A DNA stretch of 6,389 nucleotides from an uncultured Clostridium sp. (GCA_958442925.1 CAUCIO010000130.1:1-6389), one strand, 5' to 3'. Counted from the first letter of the stretch, positions 1 through 6,256 are shown. Numbers and translations are program-made. The notes: generated from the letters alone by a model not told the origin.

Positions 1-33
1 CTGTTTTTATATAAAATTTAAGTATTGAATCTG

Positions 34-40
34 AGAGGTG
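34..40 (+). promoter_or_regulatory. Ribosome binding site of the TreR-like gene (decides start)
   Basis: AGAGGTG lies 6 nt before ATG 47. It overlaps the alternative in-frame GTG at 38-40, which rules out that codon as the start. Only 33 bases precede it in the window, and I see no convincing promoter there, so the gene may be cotranscribed from upstream. Confidence 0.8.
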
Positions 41-46
41 ACACGT

Positions 47-769
47 ATGGCAAAAGAAAAGTATTCCGCCATTTACGAAGCATTAAAAAAACGCATTTTA
101 AATCACGGATACGACCGGACGAAAATGCTGCCCAGCGAGGCCCATTTAATCGAAGAATTTCAATGCAGCCGCAATACAGTGCGGAGAGCCATTCAGCAGC
201 TGAATCAGGATGGGCTTGTCCAGAGTATCAATGGAAAGGGCGTAGTGGTTCTGGAACAGATTCCAGATGACGGAAAATACACCTTTTCCTTTAACAATAT
301 TATGGGAATGAGAGAAATCCAAAAAAACAGGGGAGCTTCGCTGTCTACTAAGGTCCTGCTTTTTGAGACAGTTTCTGTCACAGAGGAGCTGAGCAGAAAA
401 AGCGGCTTTCCGATGGGAAGTGAAGTCTACCACATCCATCGTCTAAGGCTTGTAGACGGAGAGCCTGTCTTTTTAGACTGCAACTATTTTCTCTGCGACG
501 CAGTGCCTGATCTGACAGCAGAAATTGCCCAAAAATCTGTTTATGAATACATAGAAGGCACACTGGGCTTAAAAATCCTGGGCTCCAGAAGACGCCTGCG
601 CATCGAAGCGGCAGCCAGTGAGGATGTAAGCTATCTCCGCCTAAACGGAGCTAACTGTGTAGGAGTTCTTTATATTAACGGATACATCGACGATGGAAGT
701 ATTTTTGAATATACAAAGATCAAATATGCGCCTAACTATCTATCTTTCGAAGAATTCGTTAAACGATAA
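47..769 (+). CDS. treR: GntR/HutC-family transcriptional regulator, TreR-like (trehalose operon repressor)
   Basis: This 240-residue protein is full length for the GntR/HutC family (about 240). Residues about 5-68 form the GntR winged helix: the LPSE motif at 29-32, the recognition helix SRNTVRRAIQQL at 41-52, and the wing with INGKGVVV at 61-68. Residues about 90-235 form a UTRA effector-binding domain. The segment SVYEYIEGTLGL (164-175), the preceding DGEPVFLD, and the C-terminal IFEY and SFEEFVKR closely match Bacillus subtilis TreR as I recall it. TreR represses trehalose uptake and phosphotrehalase genes and is released by trehalose-6-phosphate. I chose ATG at 47 because AGAGGTG (34-40) sits 6 nt upstream; the in-frame GTG at 38 lies inside that ribosome site. 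No trehalose genes are visible, so any partners would lie upstream of the window. The GntR/UTRA class is very secure; the trehalose role is likely but inferred, and another phosphosugar effector is possible. Confidence 0.9.
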   Translation: MAKEKYSAIYEALKKRILNHGYDRTKMLPSEAHLIEEFQCSRNTVRRAIQQLNQDGLVQSINGKGVVVLEQIPDDGKYTFSFNNIMGMREIQKNRGASLSTKVLLFETVSVTEELSRKSGFPMGSEVYHIHRLRLVDGEPVFLDCNYFLCDAVPDLTAEIAQKSVYEYIEGTLGLKILGSRRRLRIEAAASEDVSYLRLNGANCVGVLYINGYIDDGSIFEYTKIKYAPNYLSFEEFVKR

Positions 770-794
770 CAAAGAAATGATAAAAATAGGTTCT

Positions 795-835
795 AAAAAA
801 CCCCGGTCACAGCAGCCTGTGATCGGGGTTTTTTT
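795..835. terminator. Bidirectional intrinsic terminator between treR-like gene and hppA
   Basis: A 12-bp stem pairs CCCCGGTCACAG (801-812) with CTGTGATCGGGG (817-828), with one G-U pair and a CAGC tetraloop. Seven T follow on the plus strand (829-835) and six A precede (795-800), giving a U-tract on the minus strand too. It lies 25 nt after the regulator stop codon and just after the hppA stop codon, so it can end both convergent transcripts. Confidence 0.95.
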
Positions 836-841
836 AACCTC

Positions 842-2824
842 TTAGAAAATAGTTCCGATAGAAAGGAACAGAGGTGCAAATACAAGTGATACGATTGTCA
901 TCAGCTTGATTAAGATGTTGATAGACGGACCGGAAGTATCCTTAAACGGATCGCCGACTGTATCGCCGACTACGGCTGCCTTATGGGAATCACTTCCCTT
1001 TCCACCGTGAGTTCCGCTCTCAATGTATTTCTTAGCATTATCCCATGCGCCGCCTGCATTAGCCATAAAGATAGCCATCAGCACGCCTGTTACCAGGGAA
1101 CCTGCCAGCAGACCGCCCAGAGCGTCTGTTCCAAGAAGGATACCCATGGCAAGCGGAACTACAACAGAGATGATGCCTGGTACTAACATCTCGTGAAGAG
1201 CCGCTGTTGTGGAGATACCCACACAGGATGTGTAGTCAGGACGGCTCTCACCCTTTAAGATACCAGGATCCTGACGGAACTGGCGTCTTACTTCCTCAAT
1301 CATCTTGTAAGCTGCCTTGGAAACAGATTCCATGGTAATGGCAGAGAACAGGAATGGAAGCATTCCACCGATAAAGAGTCCAATAATAACCTTCGGATTC
1401 AGGATATCAATAGTTGTCAGATTAACTGCCTGTGCGTAGGATACGAAGAGAGCCAGGGCTGTCAGGGCTGCAGAACCAATCGCAAATCCCTTTCCAATGG
1501 CTGCTGTTGTGTTTCCTACACTGTCTAACTTATCTGTAATATTTCTTACGCTCTCATCCAGACCGGACATCTCTGCAATACCGCCTGCATTATCAGCGAT
1601 TGGACCGTAAGCGTCTACGGCAATCGTGCTTCCTGTGGTAGCCAGCATGCCGACTGCTGCCAGTGCAATGCCGTACAGTCCTGCTGTAGAATAAGCAATA
1701 ATGATTCCGATTGCAATGAAGAGAATCGGAACAACAGTAGACTTCATTCCTACTGCAAGTCCGGAAATAATATTGGTAGCCGCACCTGTCTCAGACTGCT
1801 CTGCAATCTTCTTAACAGAGTTGTACTTGTCAGAAGTATAAATCTCTGTAGCCTGTCCGATAATAAAGCCTACTGCAAGTCCGGAAATAATCGCAGCAGC
1901 CTCGTGCATACGTCCGAAGAACATATTGCTGAGAACTAAGGAAGCGCCAATTACAATGGCGTAAGCCACATAGCTTCCGAGGTTTAAGGATTTCTGAGGA
2001 TCTGTACCCTCTTTTCCCTTTACAAAGAAGGTTCCAATCATGGATGCAATAATTCCGATTCCAGCCAGAATCAATGGGAAGAATGCTCCTTCTACCTGAT
2101 ATGCCACAACTCCAAGAGTAACAGCAGATACCAGAGAACCTACATAAGACTCAAACAGGTCAGCTCCCATACCGGCTACGTCACCTACGTTATCGCCTAC
2201 GTTATCAGCGATAACTGCAGGGTTTCTCGGATCATCCTCCGGAATACCAACCTCTACCTTACCTACCAGGTCAGCTCCTACGTCTGCAGCCTTTGTGTAG
2301 ATTCCGCCTCCCACACGGGCAAACAGAGCAATGGAAGATGCTCCCAGACTGTAGCCTGTCAGCACGTTTACATCTTTTGTGAAGAGGTAAATCACACTGA
2401 TTCCAAGAAGGCCAAGGCCTACTACGCACATTCCCATAACAGCGCCGCCTTTATAAGCGATTCCAAGGGCCTTACCCATGCCACCCTCTTTCGCGCCGTT
2501 TGCCGTGCGCACATTAGCGTCTGTAGCCACCTGCATACCGAAATAACCGGCCATCGTGGAGAACGCTGCTCCTACTAAGAAGCATACTGCTGTAATCCAG
2601 TTTCCGATTCCCAGTCCGATAACAACGAACAGAACCAGGACAAACAGTACAAGAAGCTTGTACTCAGCCTTTAAGAAGGCCTGAGCTCCTTCCTTGATTG
2701 CGCCGGCAATCTCTTTCATCCTGTCATCTCCCGGCGACTGCTTTTTCACGCCTGACGCCAGAATCAGCGCAAATACCAGCGCTGCCGCTGCCGCTATGGG
2801 CGCCAGCCATACCAATTCATTCAT
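842..2824 (-). CDS. hppA: Membrane-bound ion-translocating inorganic pyrophosphatase, K+-dependent, probably Na+-type
   Basis: This 660-residue, highly hydrophobic protein (about 16 membrane helices expected) hydrolyses pyrophosphate in the cytoplasm and pumps Na+ and/or H+ outward. Family active-site motifs are all present: DVGADLVGKVE at 181-191, EDDPRNPAVIADNVGDNVGD at 196-215, D403 and D411 in the VDAYGPIADNAGG stretch, DNAKK at 595-599, and GDTVGDPFKDTSGP at 620-633. In GNTTAAIGKG (437-446), Ala441 and Gly444 occupy positions that mark K+-dependent enzymes; K+-independent ones carry Lys at the first. Glu225 in ADLFESYVG sits where Na+-pumping enzymes such as that of Thermotoga maritima carry their gate glutamate, so Na+ (or dual Na+/H+) transport is inferred; H+-only cannot be excluded. 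The start at 2824 is chosen for its AAGGGAGG ribosome site and because MNELVWLAPI is a normal family N-terminus. An in-frame ATG at 2920 would add 32 unusual residues without a ribosome site. Confidence 0.97.
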   Translation of the reverse strand: MNELVWLAPIAAAAALVFALILASGVKKQSPGDDRMKEIAGAIKEGAQAFLKAEYKLLVLFVLVLFVVIGLGIGNWITAVCFLVGAAFSTMAGYFGMQVATDANVRTANGAKEGGMGKALGIAYKGGAVMGMCVVGLGLLGISVIYLFTKDVNVLTGYSLGASSIALFARVGGGIYTKAADVGADLVGKVEVGIPEDDPRNPAVIADNVGDNVGDVAGMGADLFESYVGSLVSAVTLGVVAYQVEGAFFPLILAGIGIIASMIGTFFVKGKEGTDPQKSLNLGSYVAYAIVIGASLVLSNMFFGRMHEAAAIISGLAVGFIIGQATEIYTSDKYNSVKKIAEQSETGAATNIISGLAVGMKSTVVPILFIAIGIIIAYSTAGLYGIALAAVGMLATTGSTIAVDAYGPIADNAGGIAEMSGLDESVRNITDKLDSVGNTTAAIGKGFAIGSAALTALALFVSYAQAVNLTTIDILNPKVIIGLFIGGMLPFLFSAITMESVSKAAYKMIEEVRRQFRQDPGILKGESRPDYTSCVGISTTAALHEMLVPGIISVVVPLAMGILLGTDALGGLLAGSLVTGVLMAIFMANAGGAWDNAKKYIESGTHGGKGSDSHKAAVVGDTVGDPFKDTSGPSINILIKLMTIVSLVFAPLFLSIGTIF

Positions 2825-2832
2825 CTTTCTTT

Positions 2833-2840
2833 CCTCCCTT
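2833..2840 (-). promoter_or_regulatory. Ribosome binding site of hppA (decides start)
   Basis: On the minus strand AAGGGAGG is followed by 8 nt and then ATG at 2824. It is the only good ribosome site in the leader and argues against the upstream in-frame ATGs at 2860 and 2920. Confidence 0.88.
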
Positions 2841-2891
2841 ACGTAATTGCTTTTGCCCATAGAAAACAAAAAGTTTTTCCATGAAACAAAA

Positions 2892-2922
2892 AAATGCAAG
2901 TTCGGTATAACAACCTGCATTT
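2892..2922 (-). promoter_or_regulatory. Terminator-like hairpin at the very 5' end of the hppA leader
   Basis: Read on the minus strand, AAATGCAGGTT (2922-2912) pairs with AACTTGCATTT (2902-2892) as an 11-bp stem with one G-U pair and a 9-nt loop. T's run on after the stem (2891-2888), then G and TTT, which resembles an intrinsic terminator or attenuator. It starts only about 7 nt after the predicted transcription start and lies about 67 nt before the start codon. No gene upstream on this strand needs a terminator here, since the next minus-strand gene ends at 4664 and has its own. It could act as an early attenuator or as a 5' stabilising hairpin; I cannot tell which. Confidence 0.6.
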
Positions 2923-2935
2923 ATATAATAAAATA

Positions 2936-2964
2936 AGAATACTATTGAAATGCCGTTTCGTCAA
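2936..2964 (-). promoter_or_regulatory. Predicted sigma-A-type promoter of hppA
   Basis: On the minus strand, TTGACG (2964-2959) is followed by exactly 17 nt and then TATTCT (2941-2936). The -35 box matches consensus at 5 of 6 positions and the -10 box at 4 of 6. An AT-rich stretch follows, which would place the start of transcription near 2929-2930. Confidence 0.7.
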
Positions 2965-3117
2965 TATACTGATAAGATTTTAACGCGATTTGTGCCTATT
3001 TTTCTATATTTTTTCTTCAATTTTATGCTTTTTCCCTGTTCGCAGCCACTTTTTTATGATTCCTGCCCCTCTGATCGCTCTTTCTGCTAAGGCTTTGTTA
3101 AGCTTCGCCTTTCCCGA

Positions 3118-3146
3118 TTGCAATCAGACAGCCTTTTTAGTAGAAT
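3118..3146 (+). promoter_or_regulatory. Predicted sigma-A-type promoter of the CNNM/CorC-type gene
   Basis: TTGCAA (3118-3123), a 17-nt spacer, and TAGAAT (3141-3146) match consensus at 4 of 6 and 5 of 6 positions. Transcription would begin near 3153, leaving a leader of about 77 nt. A start inside the upstream open frame further supports GTG 3230 as the translation start. Confidence 0.65.
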
Positions 3147-3157
3147 ACCTGTATTGT

Positions 3158-3198
3158 CCGGCCAGTGCCGGTATTCCGGAACATTATTCATTTTCCGG
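3158..3198 (+). promoter_or_regulatory. Structured CCGG-rich leader of the CNNM/CorC-type gene
   Basis: Two hairpins lie between the predicted transcription start and the ribosome site. CCGGC (3158-3162) pairs with GCCGG (3167-3171) around a 4-nt loop, and CCGGAA (3176-3181) pairs with TTCCGG (3193-3198) around an 11-nt loop. The four CCGG elements are self-complementary, so alternative pairings (first with fourth, or second with third) are possible. It is too short for an M-box Mg2+ riboswitch, and I recognise no named riboswitch. A regulatory role is inference. Confidence 0.4.
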
Positions 3199-3214
3199 CA
3201 GATCATTTATTACT

Positions 3215-3222
3215 AAAAGGAG
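3215..3222 (+). promoter_or_regulatory. Ribosome binding site deciding the GTG start of the CNNM/CorC-type gene
   Basis: AAAAGGAG is followed by 7 nt (TATTATT) and GTG at 3230. The quality and spacing make this start much better than the in-frame ATGs at 2990 or 3056. Confidence 0.88.
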
Positions 3223-3229
3223 TATTATT

Positions 3230-4573
3230 GTGGACAATTTACCTGGACTATTGCTGATACAGGCAGGTCTCATCTTTCTCAACGCATTTTTTGCAGCAAC
3301 TGAAATCGCAGTCATTTCTCTGAATCACGCTAAACTGAAAAAACTTCAGGAATCTGGAGATCGGACAGCAGGACATCTCCTTGCTATGGCGGAAGAACCC
3401 TCCGGATTTCTCTCTACCATACAGATCGGAATTACCCTGGCCGGATTTCTGGGAAGCGCCTTTGCGGCTGAAAATTTCTCAGAGCCGCTGACTCATTGGA
3501 TGTATGACATCCTGGGATTCCAGATTCTTCCCTTTGCCGCCCTGAACACCCTGTCCGTCATTTTCATCACCCTGGTTCTCTCCTACTTTACCTTGATTTT
3601 TGGAGAGCTTGTTCCTAAGCGGATTGCCATGCAGAAGCCCTATGAGGTGGCACGTTTTTCCTGCCGCATCGTATCTTCCATCGCCTTTCTGGCAAAGCCT
3701 GTCATCACCTTTCTGGCGTTTTCCACCAACCTGGTGCTCCGCCTCCTCGGAATGAAGGCTGAAGCAGAGGAGGAAAATCTCACCGAGGAAGAGCTGCGAA
3801 TGATGATAGAGCTGGGCAAGGAAAAAGGCGCTATTGATGCTGAGGAAACAGAGTGGATTCAGAACGTATTTGACTTTCGCGATACATCTATCCTTACTGC
3901 CATGACAAGGGAAGCCGATATTGTCAGCCTGGACGAGGACTCTTCTGAAGAGGAAATTATATCTGTGATCCGCGAGTCCGGATTGTCCCGGCTCCCTGTC
4001 TATACAAAAGACCGGGAGGATATCAGGGGAATTCTCTATACAAGAGAATACCTTCTGAATCTCACTGCTCCCCAGCCAAAAACCTTCTCCCAGCTGCTGC
4101 ACACCGCCTACTTTGTCCCGGAATCCATTCATGCCGATGATCTCTTCCGGGATATGCAGACAAAAAAGGTTCACATGGCCATTGTCATAGACGAGTACGG
4201 AAACCTGTCCGGACTAATTACCCTGGAAGATCTTCTGGAAGAAATAGTGGGAAATATTTATGATGAATTTGACCCGGTTATGGAGCCGGAGATTGAAAAA
4301 GTAGGCGAAAACCTCTGGCGTTTTCCCGGCGACACACCTGTGGAAGAGGCAGCCGAACAGATGGGCATTACTCTCCCTGAAAAAGAGGAGTATGACACCA
4401 TCGGCGGTATGATTTTAAGCTGTCTGCGAACCTTTCCAAAAGACGGAACTACGGTTGACGCTGAATTATACGGCCTTTCTCTCCATGCGGAAAAAATCGC
4501 AAACCGCAGGATAGAATCTGTTCTGGTAAAAAAACTTGCAGTGGAAAAGGGGACTGGGACAAAAGAAGAATAA
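3230..4573 (+). CDS. CNNM/CorC (HlyC)-family membrane protein, probable Mg2+/divalent cation exporter
   Basis: This 447-residue protein has the full three-part architecture of the UPF0053/CNNM family. Residues about 5-180 are a DUF21 (CNNM) membrane domain with the N-terminal helix NAFFAATEIAVIS (18-30), the GFLSTIQIGITLAGFLGSAF stretch (59-78), and FGELVPKRIA (124-133). Two CBS domains follow at about 225-277 and 295-348; the second carries IDEYGNLSGLITLEDLLEEI (320-339), and such CBS pairs often bind Mg-ATP. A CorC_HlyC domain spans about 357-435. Family members include MpfA and YhdP of Bacillus/Staphylococcus, CorC, and eukaryotic CNNM, which are implicated in Mg2+ export, with Na+ coupling proposed. 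The old name haemolysin is misleading. The GTG start is set by AAAAGGAG 7 nt upstream; the open frame extending to 2990 would add 80 residues that do not look like this family. The gene is divergent from hppA and convergent with the lysozyme gene. The exact substrate is not shown by sequence. Confidence 0.93.
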   Translation: MDNLPGLLLIQAGLIFLNAFFAATEIAVISLNHAKLKKLQESGDRTAGHLLAMAEEPSGFLSTIQIGITLAGFLGSAFAAENFSEPLTHWMYDILGFQILPFAALNTLSVIFITLVLSYFTLIFGELVPKRIAMQKPYEVARFSCRIVSSIAFLAKPVITFLAFSTNLVLRLLGMKAEAEEENLTEEELRMMIELGKEKGAIDAEETEWIQNVFDFRDTSILTAMTREADIVSLDEDSSEEEIISVIRESGLSRLPVYTKDREDIRGILYTREYLLNLTAPQPKTFSQLLHTAYFVPESIHADDLFRDMQTKKVHMAIVIDEYGNLSGLITLEDLLEEIVGNIYDEFDPVMEPEIEKVGENLWRFPGDTPVEEAAEQMGITLPEKEEYDTIGGMILSCLRTFPKDGTTVDAELYGLSLHAEKIANRRIESVLVKKLAVEKGTGTKEE

Positions 4574-4590
4574 GGCTTTCCTTTGAACTT

Positions 4591-4639
4591 AAAAAGAAAG
4601 TGTTCCGGCTGAATAAACAGCTGGAACACTTTCTTTTTT
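4591..4639. terminator. Bidirectional intrinsic terminator between the CNNM gene and the lysozyme gene
   Basis: A 21-bp stem pairs 4591-4611 with 4618-4638, with one G-U pair (G4607-T4622) and a 6-nt AATAAA loop. The arms start with A-rich and end with T-rich sequence, so either strand ends in a U-tract. The core is AGTGTTCC against GGAACACT. It lies 17 nt after the CNNM stop codon and 25 nt after the lysozyme stop codon on the other strand, so it can serve both. Confidence 0.96.
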
Positions 4640-4663
4640 ATATTCTTTTTAAGCTACAGATTT

Positions 4664-6256
4664 CTACTGTGTATCAGAAGCCGGACCGGCCGGGCCGCTT
4701 CCAGTATCCTGCGGCTTCTGAGCCTCTGCGCCCTGGTCTCCTGCATTCTGGCTGCCCTCTGTTCCTGCCTGGCCTTCCGCTGCATTCTCAGCCGGAATCT
4801 CTGTGCAGACGCCATTTGCCGCTGCCTGATATTTTACTCCGTTTCTCTCAAGAACAGTATTAGCTGCCATAGCTCCGGAATCATTCAGATAGTAGAGAGC
4901 TCCGTCCACCTCTGTCCAGCCTGTCTGCATATGGCCGTCACTGTTCATATAATACCAGGTATCCCCTGACTGCTTCCAGCCCACAGCCATGCTTCCATCA
5001 CTGTTTAAGTAATAGGTGTGGCCGTCCATCTGTTTCCAGCCTGTCTCCATCCTGCCGTCTGTTCCCAGATAATAGCGCTTTCCGTCAATATCCTGCCAGC
5101 CGGACGCCATCTTTCCATCGGCTCCCAGATAGTACCAGAAATTGTCAATCTTCTGCCAGCCAGATGCCATTCTGCCGTCTGTTCCCAGATAGTAGCGGCC
5201 TCCGTTGATATCCTGCCAGCCTGCCCGTCTCTTGCCGTCGCTTCCCAGATAGTACCAGATTCCATCCGCCTGATACCAGTCAGTGGCCATCCGTCCGGAA
5301 TCCTTAAAGTAATACCAGGCTCCTTCCAGTTCCTGCCAGCCCGTCTGCATCTTTCCATCCTGGGCCAGATAGTAAACGCCGTCCTCCAGGCTCTTCCAGC
5401 CTGTGGAAGGGCTTCCTGATTCATCCATATAATACCAGCCGTTTCCATCGTTAATCCAGCTGTTTTTCTGCATTACATAGTTCTGATAATAATAGCGTTT
5501 TCCTGCGATGTTTCTCCATGTACTGGCCGGAATTACAGAGGCATAATCCTTGAACTGGAAATCAATGTCCACATTCCCTGCGATTCCATTGACAGAGCCG
5601 GTATTGGTGGCCTGCCAGATAGCCGGGCTGTCATAGGTGTACATTACATTATACCGTGCCACCCAGATATCGTAGTCCAGGGAAGATTTATCAATCTTGT
5701 TGTTCAGCCAGTACTCATTGGCATAAACCATCGGATAATAGCCTGCGTCCTTAATCTTACGGCAGAAAGCATTAATAATCGCGCTTACCTGCTCCGGCGG
5801 AAGAGTTCCCAGAGTTCCCGCATCCTCCGCGTCAAAGGCAATGGGATAGGAAATCGGATAATCCTTTACAAGATTCAGGATAAAATCCGCCTCCTGTTCT
5901 GCCATTTCCACGCTGGTGGCATAGGAATAAATATACGCGCCCAGCTCCACGCCTGCCGCATGGGCTGCGTCTGCATTGGTTCTGAAGTTAGGATCCACTT
6001 CTCCTTTATATCTGGTTCCCAGCATAACGAAATCTACATCGTCTGCCGCCACCTGCTTCCAGTCTACATTCTGCTGCCAGTGGGACACATCGATTCCTCT
6101 TCTCAGCACTCCTCTTATGGAAGTTCCATCTGGCATCTCATATCCGCTTCCTGACTTTTCCCAGACAGCCGCATAGGCTGCAAGAGGCTGAAACCAGACA
6201 GAAGCGCCTAAAATTCCCGCCATTGCCAGAGCAGCCAGTGGTAATTTTTTCTTCAT
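4664..6256 (-). CDS. Secreted GH25 lysozyme (N-acetylmuramidase) with cell-wall-binding repeats
   Basis: This 530-residue protein starts with a Sec signal peptide: a KKK cluster at 2-4, a hydrophobic core at about 5-22, and probable cleavage after AYA at 27-29. Residues about 51-240 are a glycoside hydrolase family 25 domain that cuts the MurNAc-GlcNAc bond of peptidoglycan. Its motif GIDVSHWQ (54-61) gives Asp56, FDAED (141-145) gives Asp142 and probable catalytic Glu144, and NVDIDF (228-233) closes the barrel. Residues 247-466 hold eleven 20-residue repeats of the CW_binding/choline-binding type (consensus GWQxxDGxWYYLxxDGxMxxGW). Residues about 485-530 are a Gly/Ala/Glu/Gln-rich, probably disordered tail. 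AAAAGGAGA lies about 8 nt before ATG 6256. It probably acts outside the cell in wall turnover or against competitors; the wall ligand of the repeats is unknown. No phage genes surround it, so it is likely a chromosomal autolysin rather than an endolysin. Confidence 0.95.
   Translation of the reverse strand: MKKKLPLAALAMAGILGASVWFQPLAAYAAVWEKSGSGYEMPDGTSIRGVLRRGIDVSHWQQNVDWKQVAADDVDFVMLGTRYKGEVDPNFRTNADAAHAAGVELGAYIYSYATSVEMAEQEADFILNLVKDYPISYPIAFDAEDAGTLGTLPPEQVSAIINAFCRKIKDAGYYPMVYANEYWLNNKIDKSSLDYDIWVARYNVMYTYDSPAIWQATNTGSVNGIAGNVDIDFQFKDYASVIPASTWRNIAGKRYYYQNYVMQKNSWINDGNGWYYMDESGSPSTGWKSLEDGVYYLAQDGKMQTGWQELEGAWYYFKDSGRMATDWYQADGIWYYLGSDGKRRAGWQDINGGRYYLGTDGRMASGWQKIDNFWYYLGADGKMASGWQDIDGKRYYLGTDGRMETGWKQMDGHTYYLNSDGSMAVGWKQSGDTWYYMNSDGHMQTGWTEVDGALYYLNDSGAMAANTVLERNGVKYQAAANGVCTEIPAENAAEGQAGTEGSQNAGDQGAEAQKPQDTGSGPAGPASDTQ
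4859..5518 (-). repeat. Eleven tandem 60-bp units encoding 20-residue cell-wall-binding repeats
   Basis: Tryptophans stand exactly 20 residues apart at 247, 267, 287, 307, 327, 347, 367, 387, 407, 427 and 447, with no insertion or deletion across the array. Units carry a YY pair and mostly a DG turn. The first unit (247-266) is degenerate, with QNYVMQKNS in place of the DG turn. Unit 327-346 has GKRRAGW instead of GKMASGW, and Asp326 replaces the Gly before Trp327. Units 347-366 and 387-406 are close copies: 49 of 60 bases agree between 5161-5220 and 5041-5100. Confidence 0.95.

Larger units (their letters stand above)
2825..3229. other. Divergent intergenic region between hppA and the CNNM gene
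   Basis: These 405 bp carry no supported gene. The left part (2825-2964) is the hppA promoter and leader with its 5' hairpin. The right part (3118-3229) is the CNNM-gene promoter and CCGG-rich leader. Between them, 2965-3117 is T-rich on the plus strand. It is open in one frame from 2990 into the CNNM gene, but it has no ribosome site and lies upstream of the better promoter. I see nothing further in it. Confidence 0.8.

Noticed and set aside
2825..2920. N-terminal extension of hppA to an ATG at 2920, or a leader peptide starting there
   Set aside because: The ATG lies inside the hairpin and has no ribosome site. The frame runs straight into hppA, and family proteins begin near MNELVWLAPI at 2824.
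3153..3229. M-box (ykoK) Mg2+ riboswitch upstream of the CNNM gene
   Set aside because: The predicted leader is about 77 nt, far shorter than an M-box of about 160 nt, and I see none of its conserved loop sequences.
3479..4174. Long open frame on the minus strand opposite the CNNM gene
   Set aside because: It lies antisense to a well-supported family gene, has no recognisable domain and is rich in residues typical of shadow frames.
5005..5448. Open frames of 147 (minus) and 133 (plus) residues within the lysozyme repeat array
   Set aside because: They arise from the repetitive coding sequence read in other frames; their own periodicity is a by-product of the 60-bp repeats.
4861..5460. A 60-bp periodic repeat pattern that at first glance looks like a CRISPR or satellite array
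   Set aside because: The period is 20 codons of an intact reading frame encoding cell-wall-binding repeats. There are no constant repeat-spacer blocks, and identity is moderate throughout.
4664..6256. Prophage endolysin
   Set aside because: The protein has a Sec signal peptide, and neighbouring genes are housekeeping with no holin or phage structural genes, so a chromosomal secreted muramidase is more likely.
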